Assembly (NCBI RefSeq): GCF_051020765.1
Contig: NC_134944.1
Coordinates: 4,030,001 to 4,094,000 of the forward strand
Source of the DNA: Lasioglossum baleicum
Lineage: Eukaryota; Arthropoda; Insecta; Hymenoptera; Halictidae
Direction: 5' to 3'
Length of the DNA stretch: 64,000 bases
Below the pieces are notes generated by a model. The model made no database searches. It saw only the letters and a program-made list of their open reading frames with translations, and was not told the DNA's origin. Within the stretch, counting starts at the first letter, position 1. Each line of letters starts with the position of its first letter. The position numbers and the translations under genes were made by a program. This document shows, piece after piece, positions 42,701 through 53,260 of this stretch.

Positions 42701-43240
42701 TTGCTAGCTTGCTCCTTCGTTGCTGAAACTCTCTCAGCACCCATTGCTTCGGTGCTCAGACCTTCCTGCTTCTCTTGCCTCAAAGTCTCCCCAATCTGAG
42801 AGCCCTTCTCAGTCTTCTGAGACTCGTAGTCCCCATGATCGATCACCAGTCTTTGAACTGTAGGTCCTATCTCCTCGATATGCTGTCTATGACCCAGTTC
42901 CAGTCTATCCGGGATCAGGATGATCTCTGCTGGCTGTTGCTGGTACATGTCCTTCGATCGCTGATGGGACTCCATCATCCGAGCTGCTTCCATGTCCTGC
43001 ATCGATATGTCGGGCCTCACTTTTTGGTCTTCTATGAATCGCTGCAGGATTATGTCTTTCCCGTCCACGATCAACGTTGTGGGGATGTGGTGGCGATGAT
43101 GATGATGATGGCTCGCCGAGGAGTCGTCGATTTCCCCTCTGGTCACCAGCCGGAGGACTTCTGCGTTGCCTTCGCGGTAGAAATGCTGTTCTCGCACTGC
43201 CTCGTCGCCCATCGCGGGTTCCATGTATCTGGGACCGGAC
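36790..43240 (-). CDS. Gene B giant cytoplasmic exon (6.45 kb, about 2150 residues)
   Basis: One uninterrupted frame from the acceptor ctgccgcag at 43241 to TGA at 36790. It opens SGPRYMEPAMGDEAV, followed by a folded-looking block (EVLRLVTRGEIDD, a His run, TTLIVDGKDIILQRFIEDQK). About 1700 residues of low-complexity Lys/Glu/Ser/Asp-rich sequence follow, predicted by eye to be disordered or coiled coil. Within it, three copies of an AKEKLKEA-type unit lie at 40620-41080. The C-terminal block is proline-rich (YLHPPPAPHPSPQ) and then compact (FDSGIAIPLQGGARLRHQQ, KKSVFDIAYSE), ending DSTTPPS. It has no PDZ ligand. The ordered ends look functional, and the middle looks like a spacer or scaffold. 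Numerous opposite-strand open frames here are shadows of this biased composition. Confidence 0.95.
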
Positions 43241-46200
43241 CTGCGGCAGTTTTATTGTTCTGTTAGCAGGGATTAGGGATCCTAACCGTGCGACATTTTG
43301 AAAATAGTATGTTTCGCAGCTGAAACATGCTTATCTTCGTCTAGATGCCCTGGCTAACCTGTTTAATATTTTTTCTCTGCTCTTCTTCTGAAGTGAAGAG
43401 AATTCCTTTACGATAAGAATTCACACTGGCAATTAAAAATTAATTTGAATAATGTATTACAAAAATAATACACAGCGAAGGCACGGAAATTGTGAAAATT
43501 CCTTGTTTTTGATCAGGAATATCTTTTTAGTTCCAAACAGTACCGCGTTATTAGAAATTGTACAATTTTAAGTACACTTTTCTTCTATGTTTTCTCGATG
43601 TTATTAGTGTTTAAAGCGTATCCATCGGTGTCATAGCAATTTTCTTCTCACCTTTGCCTGTACCCTTGGCGCTGCGTGTCCGACTCCCTCTCCATCTCGT
43701 GTCTCTGCAGCGAATCCATCTCGGGCCCAATATCGTAGCCTCGTTGCTTGGGCCCCTCCATCTCCTCCATATACATTCTGTCCTGCTCGTCCATTCGGAT
43801 CTTTCTGGAATGATAGGACGCAGCGTCCCCTAATCTATGAGCCTCGAGGTTCATGTGAACGTCATTCGGAGGGCCGGAGATGAAAGCGACGTCACCAGGA
43901 AGCGAACAATTTTTAACATTCCTTTTGTTGAACTGCCAGTTTCGTCTCGTCGGGTCTGCACTCCACGCTTGCTTCCTCCCATTCCACGACACTGAACATT
44001 GAAAATGTTGCAAAAATATGCTTGAACGAATTGATTTGCTAATACAAACTACCTTCAGTAGCCGCAGCTGGCTGCCGATGGAAGTGTCGCTTCGGTCTTC
44101 CATCCGATCTGACAACTAGCGTTTCCGAAGAGTGCACTCGTCTTTTCCTAGGTGCCATGTAAAATGGACACCCGGGGCAGATGCAACAGGTGATCAGTAT
44201 GATGATGGCCAACAGCATCAGCAAGCCCAGGATTATTAGAAGCCAGAACAATAGTTTGTTCTCTGCTTTATACACCGTCTGGAAACCATTTTTTGAGCAC
44301 CTTACCCCATGAAACATTAACGATATTGTACGTACTACTTCTTCGTTGTGTACATTGGTGACGGTGTTGTTGACGACGGTTGTTTGACCATTATTGACGT
44401 GGGTGTTGCCACTGACAGGTGTAATCGGCTCAGGCATAGACATCGTCGTTATGGTGTCTGTCCCGTTGATGATCCCCACACCATTAGCTGCTAACGTTTC
44501 TCGAATTTTCTCGACGTCCACCAGTGGCGTGCCTGGCTCGGTTTGCTCGACACACGCTACGATAATACTTCTGCAAAATAACAATTCACAGGTACTTAGT
44601 TAACAGAAAAAATATTTCCTTCTTCGATTCAGTCCAATACAATCAATGTACAAATAAATCAATGAAATTTTTCCTGAAACGACGTCATGCAAAAGTGATA
44701 ATTGCTAACTTTTTGCCTCCTCCAGGAACAGTCGTGCCAGTATTGTTCTGTTGGACGTAAGGGCGAGTTTCTAATACGGTCACACGACCGCCGGTTATGG
44801 TTGCTAACGTCTCGACAGTCTTCGTCGAATTTGGCTGTTCACCTGGCACCACGAACATCATTATTCGAGCCTCCATCGCAGCTCCGCTGATCACGCGAAT
44901 CTCCGTTTCACTGGACAGATGGGGAATACCTGGAACATTGAACCGGGACCAATTTGCTAGTTTTTCGAAACAGAATTCAATTTTTTAAACGTACCTAAAT
45001 CGTATGCTCTGGCAGTGAGAGTGTACAGTGCGTTCTCTTGGTCGCGTTTCTGGCGACCCATCTTCATTCCAGCTTCTTCAGTTCGATTTTGACTTTTCTC
45101 TGTGAAGATCCTTTCGACGTTAGAATCGTCTGTTAGTATAGTTCCCGGTCGACTGTTCTGATGGTCGACTAATGTTTGTCCACCTTTTCTAACGGAATTG
45201 TTGTAGGCACTCTGTTTCTTTCGCCTGATCTTCGTTATCGGTGATCGGACAATTAATTCTCCGCTGGTTTCGTTCAAGTAGAATTTATTCTCGTAATTGC
45301 CGTGAATTATTTCGTACCTAACTATGTTATTAGGCGGCTCTGCGTCGGAGTCGGCAGCCTGCAATATTTTCAATAAATTCGTCACACAGATTAGAACTAC
45401 AAAAATTAGGATGTACCTTTATGAAAGCTGGCGACGTGAAGTTCGTCAGGTCCGTGTTTAGGGTGAACTCGTAGACGATCCTGTCGAATATCGGCGGATT
45501 ATCATTGACATCCAGCAGAGTAACTATCAGAGGAACAGTTCCAATATTTCCGGTACCGTTCTCGTCTCTAGCTTCTACGGATAAGTCGAGTCTCGCTGCG
45601 ATCTCTCGATCCAGACTGGATCCCATGGCGACGGTGATCCATCCTGATTCGGGATCCAAAACGAAGGCTTTGCTCCCTTCGCCGATTATTCCAGTGTAAC
45701 GAACGTCGCCGTAAAATCCTGTATCTATATCGGTCGCGTGAACCTGTCCGAAACAGTTACAATAATTAACAACTTCAAAAATTAATGATTGAATAAATTG
45801 GATTGACGAATAAAAATGATAAATCGTACCTGTATCACACGCGATCCCACAGTGACATTCTCCGACAGCGTCACCTCGTACATTTTCTGGTCGAACACCG
45901 GAGGATTGTCATTAACATCTCTTAAAAGTATCGTAACTGGCACCGACGCGGATAAATTCGTCGCGGGACCAACTTCTTGAGCAACAATCTGCGTTCGACA
46001 AAATTAATATAGTTCGCTTCGGTACAGGGAGGATTCTCATTGTGAAACGTACCTTAAAAGTTAAAGCTTTGTACAATTCGTAATCAATAAGCGCGTTATC
46101 TCGAACGATAACAATGAAGTCGGCAGTTCTCTCTGCAACCGTGGGGTTGATCTCGAAGGTGCCATTGTTGTTCTCCAACTTCAAGGCGAACACCCCAGCT

Positions 46201-49200
46201 TTTCCAATATCTTCGTCTTTCACTCTGGACGAGTATTGGTCGCCGAAGTTTATCACAGTGCCGGGATCCAGATTTTCATCGATCGTTGCAACGTAACTGC
46301 GATCAACCACAAAATATTGGACCGAACTTTAATGAACTGAAAAATTTGCCCTACTTTTATAGTTCAGGTACTACAACAGTTTTTAGTTACAATACGATCT
46401 CCTTTCAATTAAATTAAATTCACAAAAAAAATTGTGGGTTGTAGAGAGAAATTATTTTTACATTTCTGTTGCAAAATTACAATTTGTTGGACAATATAAA
46501 TGGTTGGCGAGAATCTAAATACAATTTTTGATAATGTCTTCAAATTCTCCAAAAAAAAAGATTGTGAGTGGTAGAGAAAAGTTATTTCTACATTTCTGTT
46601 TCAAAACCAAAATTCGTGTTGCAAAATTACAATTTGTTGGACAATATAAAGGGTTGACGAGAATCCAAACGCAATTTTTGTTTACGTCTTCAAATTCTCC
46701 ACAATAAAAAAAAAATTGTGGGTGGTAGAGAAAAGTTATTTCTACATTTCTGTTTCAAAACCGAAATTAGTGTTGCAGAATTACAATTTGTAGGACAATG
46801 TAAAGGGCTGGCGAGACTCTAAATGCAAGTTTTGACTATGTCGAGCTTCAGGTACCGACTTATCACTGTCGAAATACGGCGGCGTGTTGCCCGGTTCTCC
46901 CAGAAGAAACCCGACATCAACAACTGTTGCCTGTGCTGGTGGTTCATCTCTGCTTCTCCTCAGCTCTTCAGCAACCACAGTGAGCACCACAGGTGCGCCA
47001 ACGTGTGTAATCTGCGTCAGCTCCTCCAGAGGTCTTGCGAGAGTGATTTCACCTAAAAATAGGATTAAAAGCTGCACCAAATCCTCCTAACATCTCTAGA
47101 AAGACACACAAATGGTCCAATTTACACTGTCCATACTATTGGAACGCTTTCACTATGAATAAAACATCTCGGTCAATGATCTCTTGCGTATCACGTGCGC
47201 ACTGCAGGGGCGGGGTTGGAAATTTAGCATAACACATCACGGAAAGAAACAGTGGCAGCTATTAACCCTTGCAGACTGGAGTTTCCTTTATTGTGGAAAA
47301 ATTTTTAAATACGATTCAATATTTATTTGATTGAATTTGCAACATGAATCTACAGAATAGACTTCGCAGTACGCGTAATATAATTTACGACTGAAATCTT
47401 GGAATTCAAATGGCGTCCCCGCTGTACAAGGTTTTTACGTCCTTGGAAAAGGACACTGGGGGAGTCGTCGAGCATGGGGGTTGGACTTTTCTACGCTTAT
47501 TTTCGCATGATCACACGGCCCCTGGCTCGAGCCGGTTTATCTTCCGTCTGAGATCGGCGATACTGATTTTTTCACGGAACCGAAAATGAGTCAGGCAAGG
47601 AAGTGGCCAGGTACCGTGTAGAAGTGGTCAGTGGTAAGGTCTTGACAGTCTACGGCGCAGTATCGATCGTCCTTAGGGGTCAGTATCTGCTTTTCAAGCT
47701 GCGATGCTTATCATTTCGTGACGTGAAGCATGCGACCTCCTCGCTCGCTCGGTATACGCCAATGTACAGTGCGAATGTAGGTGCCGCGACGGAGAGAGAA
47801 ATGGTAAAAAGGAACGAATAGGGCCAGAAGCTATAAGGGAGATAAACCAACCATCTACCCGAAGCCGTATTATCGTCCGCAACATTAACAGGCGACTATA
47901 ATTTCGTGCTAGACCCGAATGAAAAAGCCCCGATAGCCGGGGACCTTAACTTTTTAATTGCGAAACGTAACTTTACTGCGGAGCTGTTAACAGATACGTA
48001 ATTCTGCTGGAGCGAAAAGTCTGAAATTTTTGGTACGTTCGTTTTTACAAATTGTTTTAACGTGTCACGAACTTTCAGAATAAAAATAGTGCGCCGAAAT
48101 CTTTAAAAAGCTATCTTCTAGCGTAACTTTATTGTGGAATTGTTAAAAGACACGTAATTTTATACTGGAGTGAAAATTCTAAAATATTTGGTACGATCGT
48201 TTCTAAAATTTATTTTAATGTGTTACGAATTTTTTAAGTAAAAATAGTGCGCCAAAATTTTTAAACAGCTATCTTCTAGCGAGCTGGTAACTTTATTGTG
48301 GAATTATTAAAAGATACGTAATTTTACTGGAGCGAAAATTCTACAATTTTTGTTACAATCGTTTTTAAAATTTATTTTAATGTGTTACGAATTTTTTAAG
48401 TAAAAATAGTGCGCGTAAAATTTTATACTATTTAGTATTAGTTTAGCTATTTTCGGAGTGACTTGGAAATGTAATTGTCCAGCTCGAATCGACTCGGTGA
48501 AACGCGTGAATCGTTGCCCGACGTATTAACGACGTGGAAGGCGATCAAAGAAGTGGTAAATTAATTTAAAAGGTTCGAGATTGACTAGATAATTCCGGGG
48601 AACTTGGGGAACCATGCCACCCCATTGTGTGCTGTGTACACATTATACATTGATATCTACATTCGACTAATTCGTTTAGCGATGCCAGAAGTGTAATTAC
48701 ACCCCTCACAAATCTCTGAGCTTTCCAGACATTGTTGGCTTAATAAAATTTTGATTTCTTAATCATTAGGAGAAAGCATTCAATCGTGGCCATTTAATAA
48801 GAAATTCAAGGTGTGCATATTGAGGTGTTCTTCTTTCGCGACTTCGAGAAAGTGTGTGTTTCCTTACCGCTCGTTTCCGAAATGTTAAAAAACGGTGTGA
48901 AAGGATTGCCCTCTGACACGAGACCGTACACAACTTCACGTGGAACTCCTTTGTCCCCGTCTTCTGCGTGCACTCGTAATACTATATCGCCCTGGAAAAT
49001 CAACATACGATCATGTTCAATCTTGATATGCCTCGATCGCTATGGATTTTATCAATGTGAACATTTTTGTAAAATAAAACTGCTTCCTTCTTAGCACTTG
49101 CACGCGTGTAAAAAATTGTGGAAGTATTATTCATGTTCTGGACATTCAGCAAATTATGTTCTAAATTTAAGTTCGCATTTCTGACAACGATAAAGGATAA

Positions 49201-50502
49201 AAAATTTAAAAAATACTAATACATTATTTTCAACCTATTAAATTAATTTTTACTCTCTATGCAAGCATTAACCTAAATACTTACTATAACTGAAAATACT
49301 ACTAAAACTACGAAATAAAACTACTAAATACTAACCGGTTGCACAGAATTGTTAATTCTCGTTAGGGGCGGCGCCAACGTGAAAATTGGTGGAACATCTT
49401 GAACATCAGTGACTATCACGACCACGTTTAGGCCAGCAATGTTTCTAGTATCTTTTCCCGGCTCTGTGTACGGATCCTAATAAATACATAATAAACGTAC
49501 ATGGTAAACTTCAAGTTCAATTACTTGTATGAAGACAATTATGCTAAATGTATCATACCGTCGCGTATATAGTGAGTGTATACACAGACTGCGTTTCGAA
49601 ATCTAATTCCCCTATCAGAGTGATCACACCTCGCGTTTGCGTGGCGTATTGTCGTTGCCTTATCTTAAACAATTCCTTCGGTTGCTGTAAAGATATTCGA
49701 AACATTTTGTGGACCATACACGCGGAGAGAAATCATTGTTCAAGATTGAAACGTACCCAGAGTTCGATATAAACAGGTTTCCCGCTCCACGAATTGGCCC
49801 TTACCAGAAGGTAGTCCAATTCCTTGCCGGGCTTGGTGTCCTAAAAGGGCAATGAATAATACAGTAGAGCAATAAAATGTCGATGGCTTGTTAATCGACG
49901 TATTTCTACCGATAAACAATTACCTCGGGTACCATTACGAGGGAGGGTATGTGCGGGAATATTTTATCACGTGGGGTGGTGGCGTTCGTAACAGAAATAG
50001 TAGCTTGCATCGAGTTCGTGTCACCATTCGTGTCCCTAACCCTCACGGCAAAATCGTGAAGGCGTCCAGGAACTAGTCGTTTCGTTAGAATCACATTAGC
50101 CTGGCACACTTTGTTGTACAGAGTGCAGGGCAGATTGTCGATCCTTACAACAGGTGTGATTGTAGCTGGACAAACAATTATATCCATAGAAATATGCATT
50201 CAATTAGCGAAAGTCATTTCAACACTGAACCTACCGAGCACCGAAAGCGATTAAAATGTTCTAGCTTATAAAAATGACAAGATTGAAAGCGTGTTACCAG
50301 TGATCTCAAACACAAGTGGAAAATCAGCATCCTGGTCGGTCGCGCGTAGCCTAAAAATCACCGAGTCTACTTCTGCGTCTGCTGGGACCAAGACTAATCC
50401 CATGTCCGTGGAGGTATCAAAACGTGGACGAGCCCCCTTTGTCCATGCGAACACGAACCCGAAATAAATCCATACCTTGCACCATGCTCCTGAAAAGGGC
50501 AT
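36790..50502 (-). CDS. Gene B: non-classical cadherin with giant cytoplasmic tail (Cad86C-like)
   Basis: Complete gene of about 3226 residues. Exons: 50502-50298 (ATG), 50165-49924, 49840-49757, 49684-49559, 49476-49336, 48991-48868, 47052-46860, 46296-46053, 45988-45830, 45743-45417, 45358-44995, 44929-44710, 44570-44336, 44278-44053, 43991-43652, 43240-36790. The ATG was chosen because it lies one base inside an exon with a good acceptor and opens a signal peptide (MPFSGAWCKVWIYFGFVFAW). About six cadherin repeats follow. Classic linkers are DVNDNPPVF and DVNDNPPIF; the earlier DVQDVPPIF and GEPGNTPPYF are degenerate. A membrane-adjacent domain precedes the membrane helix at about residues 897-919. 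The juxtamembrane motif CCICPGCPFYMAPRKRR is followed by a highly charged tail of about 2300 residues. The role is presumably epithelial adhesion or cell shape. The combination of few repeats and a huge tail suggests Cad86C, from memory of the family and not from a search. One donor (46860) is weak. Confidence 0.9.
40620..41080 (-). repeat. Three-unit 61-64 residue repeat inside gene B tail
   Basis: Protein-level tandem repeat at about residues 1800-1950. The cores are ETKEKLKEAAVAGDVIG, EAKEKLKEAVIVAEIVEKGM and EAKEKLKEAAIAADIIEKGM, with conserved spacers around KRMTEEAKGLDDQESM and KRMEEAKSFKDQESM. The nucleotide units are offset by about 183 and 192 bases, both multiples of three. The units look like amphipathic helices. 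Confidence 0.8.
43652..43991 (-). CDS. Gene B juxtamembrane cytoplasmic exon
   Basis: Acceptor tcaatgttcag; the first two bases complete a Val codon. Encodes SWNGRKQAWSADPTRRNW, then LPGDVAFISGPPNDVHMNLE and a Met/Glu/Arg-rich stretch (MDEQDRMYMEEMEGPKQRGY). The donor is GGCAAAG|gtgaga. It joins the giant exon by completing an Arg codon. Confidence 0.85.
44053..44570 (-). CDS. Gene B transmembrane exon(s), with candidate 57-nt intron
   Basis: Encodes the second half of the membrane-adjacent domain (SIIVACVEQTEPG, ETLAANGVGIINGTD), an Asn/Thr-rich stalk with potential N-glycosylation sites, then the helix LLFWLLIILGLLMLLAIIIL and the Cys-rich, basic motif CCICPGCPFYMAPRKRR. The whole segment is one open frame. 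However, 44335-44279 has a strong donor (gtacgt) and acceptor (tttccag), is 57 nt long (a multiple of three) and encodes un-cadherin-like sequence (TISLMFHGVRCSKNG). I favour splicing it out, giving exons 44570-44336 and 44278-44053. The outer donor is GAAG|gtagtt. Confidence 0.85.
44995..45358 (-). CDS. Gene B exon for last cadherin repeat with a basic insertion
   Basis: Starts AADSDAEPPNNIVRYEIIHG and ends LYTLTARAYDL, both normal cadherin-repeat strands. Between the strand GELIVRSP and the strand ALYTLTARAY lies an unusual hydrophilic stretch of about 60 residues (about residues 658-720). It begins KIRRKKQ and ends GRQKRDQ, the latter containing R-Q-K-R, a furin-type consensus. The stretch is in frame, has no stop, and shows no convincing GT-AG pair that would remove it. 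The donor is TTTAG|gtacgt. Confidence 0.85.
46431..46840. repeat. Three-copy intronic tandem repeat (130-155 bp units), gene B
   Basis: Units begin at 46431, 46561 and 46715 with attgtgggttgtagag-like starts, and share ttacaatttgttggacaata and cttcaaattctcc. The array fills most of the intron and stops about 15 bases short of the exon with the weak donor at 46860. Confidence 0.85.
47966..48440. repeat. Three-copy tandem repeat (about 156-165 bp), gene B intron
   Basis: Units begin at about 47966, 48122 and 48287. Each contains cgtaactttattgtggaatt, gatacgtaattttactgg and aaaaatagtgcgcc. The array lies in the 1.8-kb intron between exons 48868 and 47052. The rest of this intron (47053-47965, 48441-48867) shows nothing recognisable. 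Confidence 0.8.
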
Positions 50503-50503
50503 T
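50298..50503 (-). CDS. Gene B first coding exon: signal peptide and start of EC1
   Basis: Acceptor ctcttttgcag is followed by A and then ATG at 50502, so at least one 5' untranslated exon must lie upstream, above 50503. The signal peptide has a hydrophobic core VWIYFGFVFAW and probable cleavage near TKGA. The mature N-terminus RPRFDTSTDMGLVLVPADAE begins EC1. The donor is ATCACTG|gtaaca; the next exon completes an Ala codon. Confidence 0.85.
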
Positions 50504-52902
50504 CTGCAAAAGAGAATACGCTCTGGTTGCAGCATTTTAATCCATCGCGTTGACAAAAATTATTTTTAACTGAAAATTACGCATCCAACTGGATGAAAAA
50601 TGTGTTTTTCAAACTCCAATAATTTCTATAATAATCGGATTCTAAAAATTCTGTTCTGATAATTCACTGCACCACTTCTTTCTTAATATGCTCAACAAGT
50701 TTCTACTATATCATAAAAAACATTCATTCAAAAAATTCGAGAATCATCATTGAGAATGAAGATATGTCAGACACGTCATGAAGAACCAATTAAACAAATT
50801 AAATTAGCAAGAAGAACGATCAATTTCGCGCTCGATAATTGTCGAACGTTAGCATCGTCCGCTTTCGTTCACGATATGATCGATAACTCGTTACATGACT
50901 GTTCCCCTGTTTCTTTTGTAAATATTGCAAGGATGGACGAGTGAGTTCAAACCCTCTCAACTGCCTCACAGTCACTCTGCTTATCGAGTCAGTAATTATT
51001 TACGAAAATCGCTAGGCATTCGCCGATACCGCGTGATAGGGCGTACATCGACTGTTTCCGTCGTCAGTAGTCTTAATTCGCTCACAAAGCTTCCAACTGT
51101 GTGCATAATTCATCGGCAACCGTAATTGGTACGTACTCGAACGATTTTTAACGCTAAGACTGTTCTTTTTGGTAAATAAAAATCTTTCGTTCGAGTAGAG
51201 AAACAGATAATTCCGAAAAATTTCGATGTGGGATGAAATACAGTACAAGTACAGTAGAACCTCGCTAGTTGCAACCTCGTTCACTGCGTTAAACCTCGCT
51301 AGTTGCACACTGGCGATCCCCACCACGAAGTATTCAAGGTTTGAGACCTCGTGGTGGAGATTGCGGTCCACGCAGAAACAGAAAAAGATCGACTACTATC
51401 GATTACCACGTGCAACGAGCGAGGTTCTACTGTAATAATCCCACTTGCTCAGCAATTCCAGGAACACGTGTGTTCGCGATTCCGCAGAACTGTCAGCGAA
51501 ACAGATAATTTTTATAAACGTGCAACTTGACGCGATGAAATGTGTAACACAATTACCGTGACCAGCCGGGAATTTAAACAAAGAGATTTCCAGCCCGGAT
51601 AAAATCAGAAATATTGATTTTGTAATCATGAAACGAGGTCGTGACCATTCATTGTTCGCGAATACGGCTTGTAGTTAATAGACCTCGCCGAGTCACCGGT
51701 CAGCCCTACACGTGAACGAATTTAGTTACGTTTTCTGATTACAGCGACTTACGATCATCTGAAATGGCATCTGGTTGTATAAGTTTAGCGGATGTAGAGC
51801 AGAAAATACTTCATCATACTGTATTTTATCAGATTTGATTTATTGCGTAACTACCTTCTTCTCGATTGCGATCTAATTGCTTTTATTTACGATCGGGCTC
51901 GAGTTCGGAGATTGTGAGGCGCGAGTGAATTTTTCAAATTTTACCGAGTAATGTACACCTTCTATGAAGTATTTATAATAATTTTAAATCGTTTAAGGAA
52001 CAAACAATTCTCTCTCCACAAAATAATCTTGAAATATTGACAGAAAATTGCCCTCCGCTATTTTTGTGCTCGACCATTTAATTTGTGTGAAGAACTGTCC
52101 ATTCATGGCAATTAGTGTTTGCTTCGTATCTGATCCTGAGACTATACAATCTGTGAACACCTGTCCAGGTGTGTCCATCTATTTAGCTATGTGTTACCCC
52201 CTGACGTTCTCCTGCCACGTGCCAATGACATCGCTAACATATTGGAATGGGGAATACAGGATATCACGCATGGCATACGTAAATGTAGGTCACCGATAAC
52301 TATCAGAGAATGGCTGAAAAATTATTTCAATAAATTAACCAGAAAATTCAGTCTTTCATCATTCTCTTTCTTTTTGTTATCTTCTATTTCGACTTTTTGA
52401 AAGTCTAGTAACATCAAGTTACGAGGAAGCGCAGAGAGGAATTATTAAAAAGCTAGGTTCAATAATCTATGACATAAATGTTGCAGCGCTTAGCGAAATA
52501 TTGATACAAGGGTAACGACCGGCAGGATTCAAAAGTTGTTAACTATTCAGGGGTTCTTAAGCTTGAACCGGTACCGGCGGATTAAATATTGCAGGACCTC
52601 CTGCTCGATGTTAATATGCAAGCAACGGTTCGCGTAGACGAGCACCAACGAACTTGTACTCGTCGATCGCGCATAAGAGTTTAATGGTATCACTGCCGGT
52701 CAATGTCCACTATGGGTGGATCGATCTTCTCATCCTTTCTCTCATGGCGTTTGACACGCACCGGCATTATCAATGTTTGCATCGATATGTACAATATATT
52801 TACATATATTGTGCACCGAATGGACCTCCGGTTTAATACGCTCGCGTCAAACCGATCGAAGATGAAGCGATAAGAAATCGCATCGACTAAGAAGCACGTG
52901 CA
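50504..52902. other. Probable 5' region of gene B; no coding exon seen
   Basis: At least one 5' untranslated exon and the promoter of gene B must lie here or further right, because the first coding exon begins with an acceptor. I could not fix the transcription start. The pogo-like MITE at 51252 is the only clear feature. Confidence 0.4.
51252..51432. mobile_element. pogo/Tigger-like MITE, 181 bp
   Basis: Inverted termini CAGTAGAACCTCGC and GCGAGGTTCTACTG, flanked by TA on both sides (51250-51251 and 51433-51434), as expected for a Tc1/mariner/pogo-class element. The interior has a second inverted repeat (ccaccacgaag / cctcgtggtgg) and repeats cctcgctagttgca. It lies about 750 bp upstream of the gene B first coding exon. 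Confidence 0.75.
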
Positions 52903-53260
52903 TCTTCAGAGTTTCGTATGTCACTTGTTCAGTTCTGTAAAACAAAACGTGCAGATCAAACAACCCTTATTGTCCTGAGCATTGGTTTTAAATTTTTACA
53001 ATGTCTTCACAGTTTCGTATCGCACTTATTCACGTCTGTAAAATAAAATAAAATGTGCAGATCAAACAACCCTTATTGTCCTGAGCATTGGTTTTAAATT
53101 TTTACAATGTCTTCACAGTTTCGTATCGCACTTATTCAGGTCTGTAAAATAAAATAAAATGTGCAGATCAAACAACCCTTATTGTCCTGAGCATTGGTTT
53201 TAAATTTTTACAATGTCTTCACAGTTTCGCATATCACCTATTCGGTTTTGTAAAATAAAA
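52903..53260. repeat. Tandem repeat, 106-bp unit, about 3.3 copies
   Basis: gcagatcaaacaacccttat starts at 52951, 53057 and 53163. The second and third units are almost identical (ttgtcctgagcattgg, tttttacaatgtcttcac), which suggests recent expansion. Confidence 0.9.

Noticed and set aside
37244..43301. Many long plus-strand frames (up to 248 codons) opposite the giant exon
   Set aside because: They mirror the Lys/Glu/Ser codon bias of gene B (Ser/Leu/Phe-rich translations), have no domains and no splice logic.
46850..46856. gtacct as the donor of exon 47052
   Set aside because: It leaves no partial codon, while the next exon needs two bases, so the frame would break without an unseen microexon.
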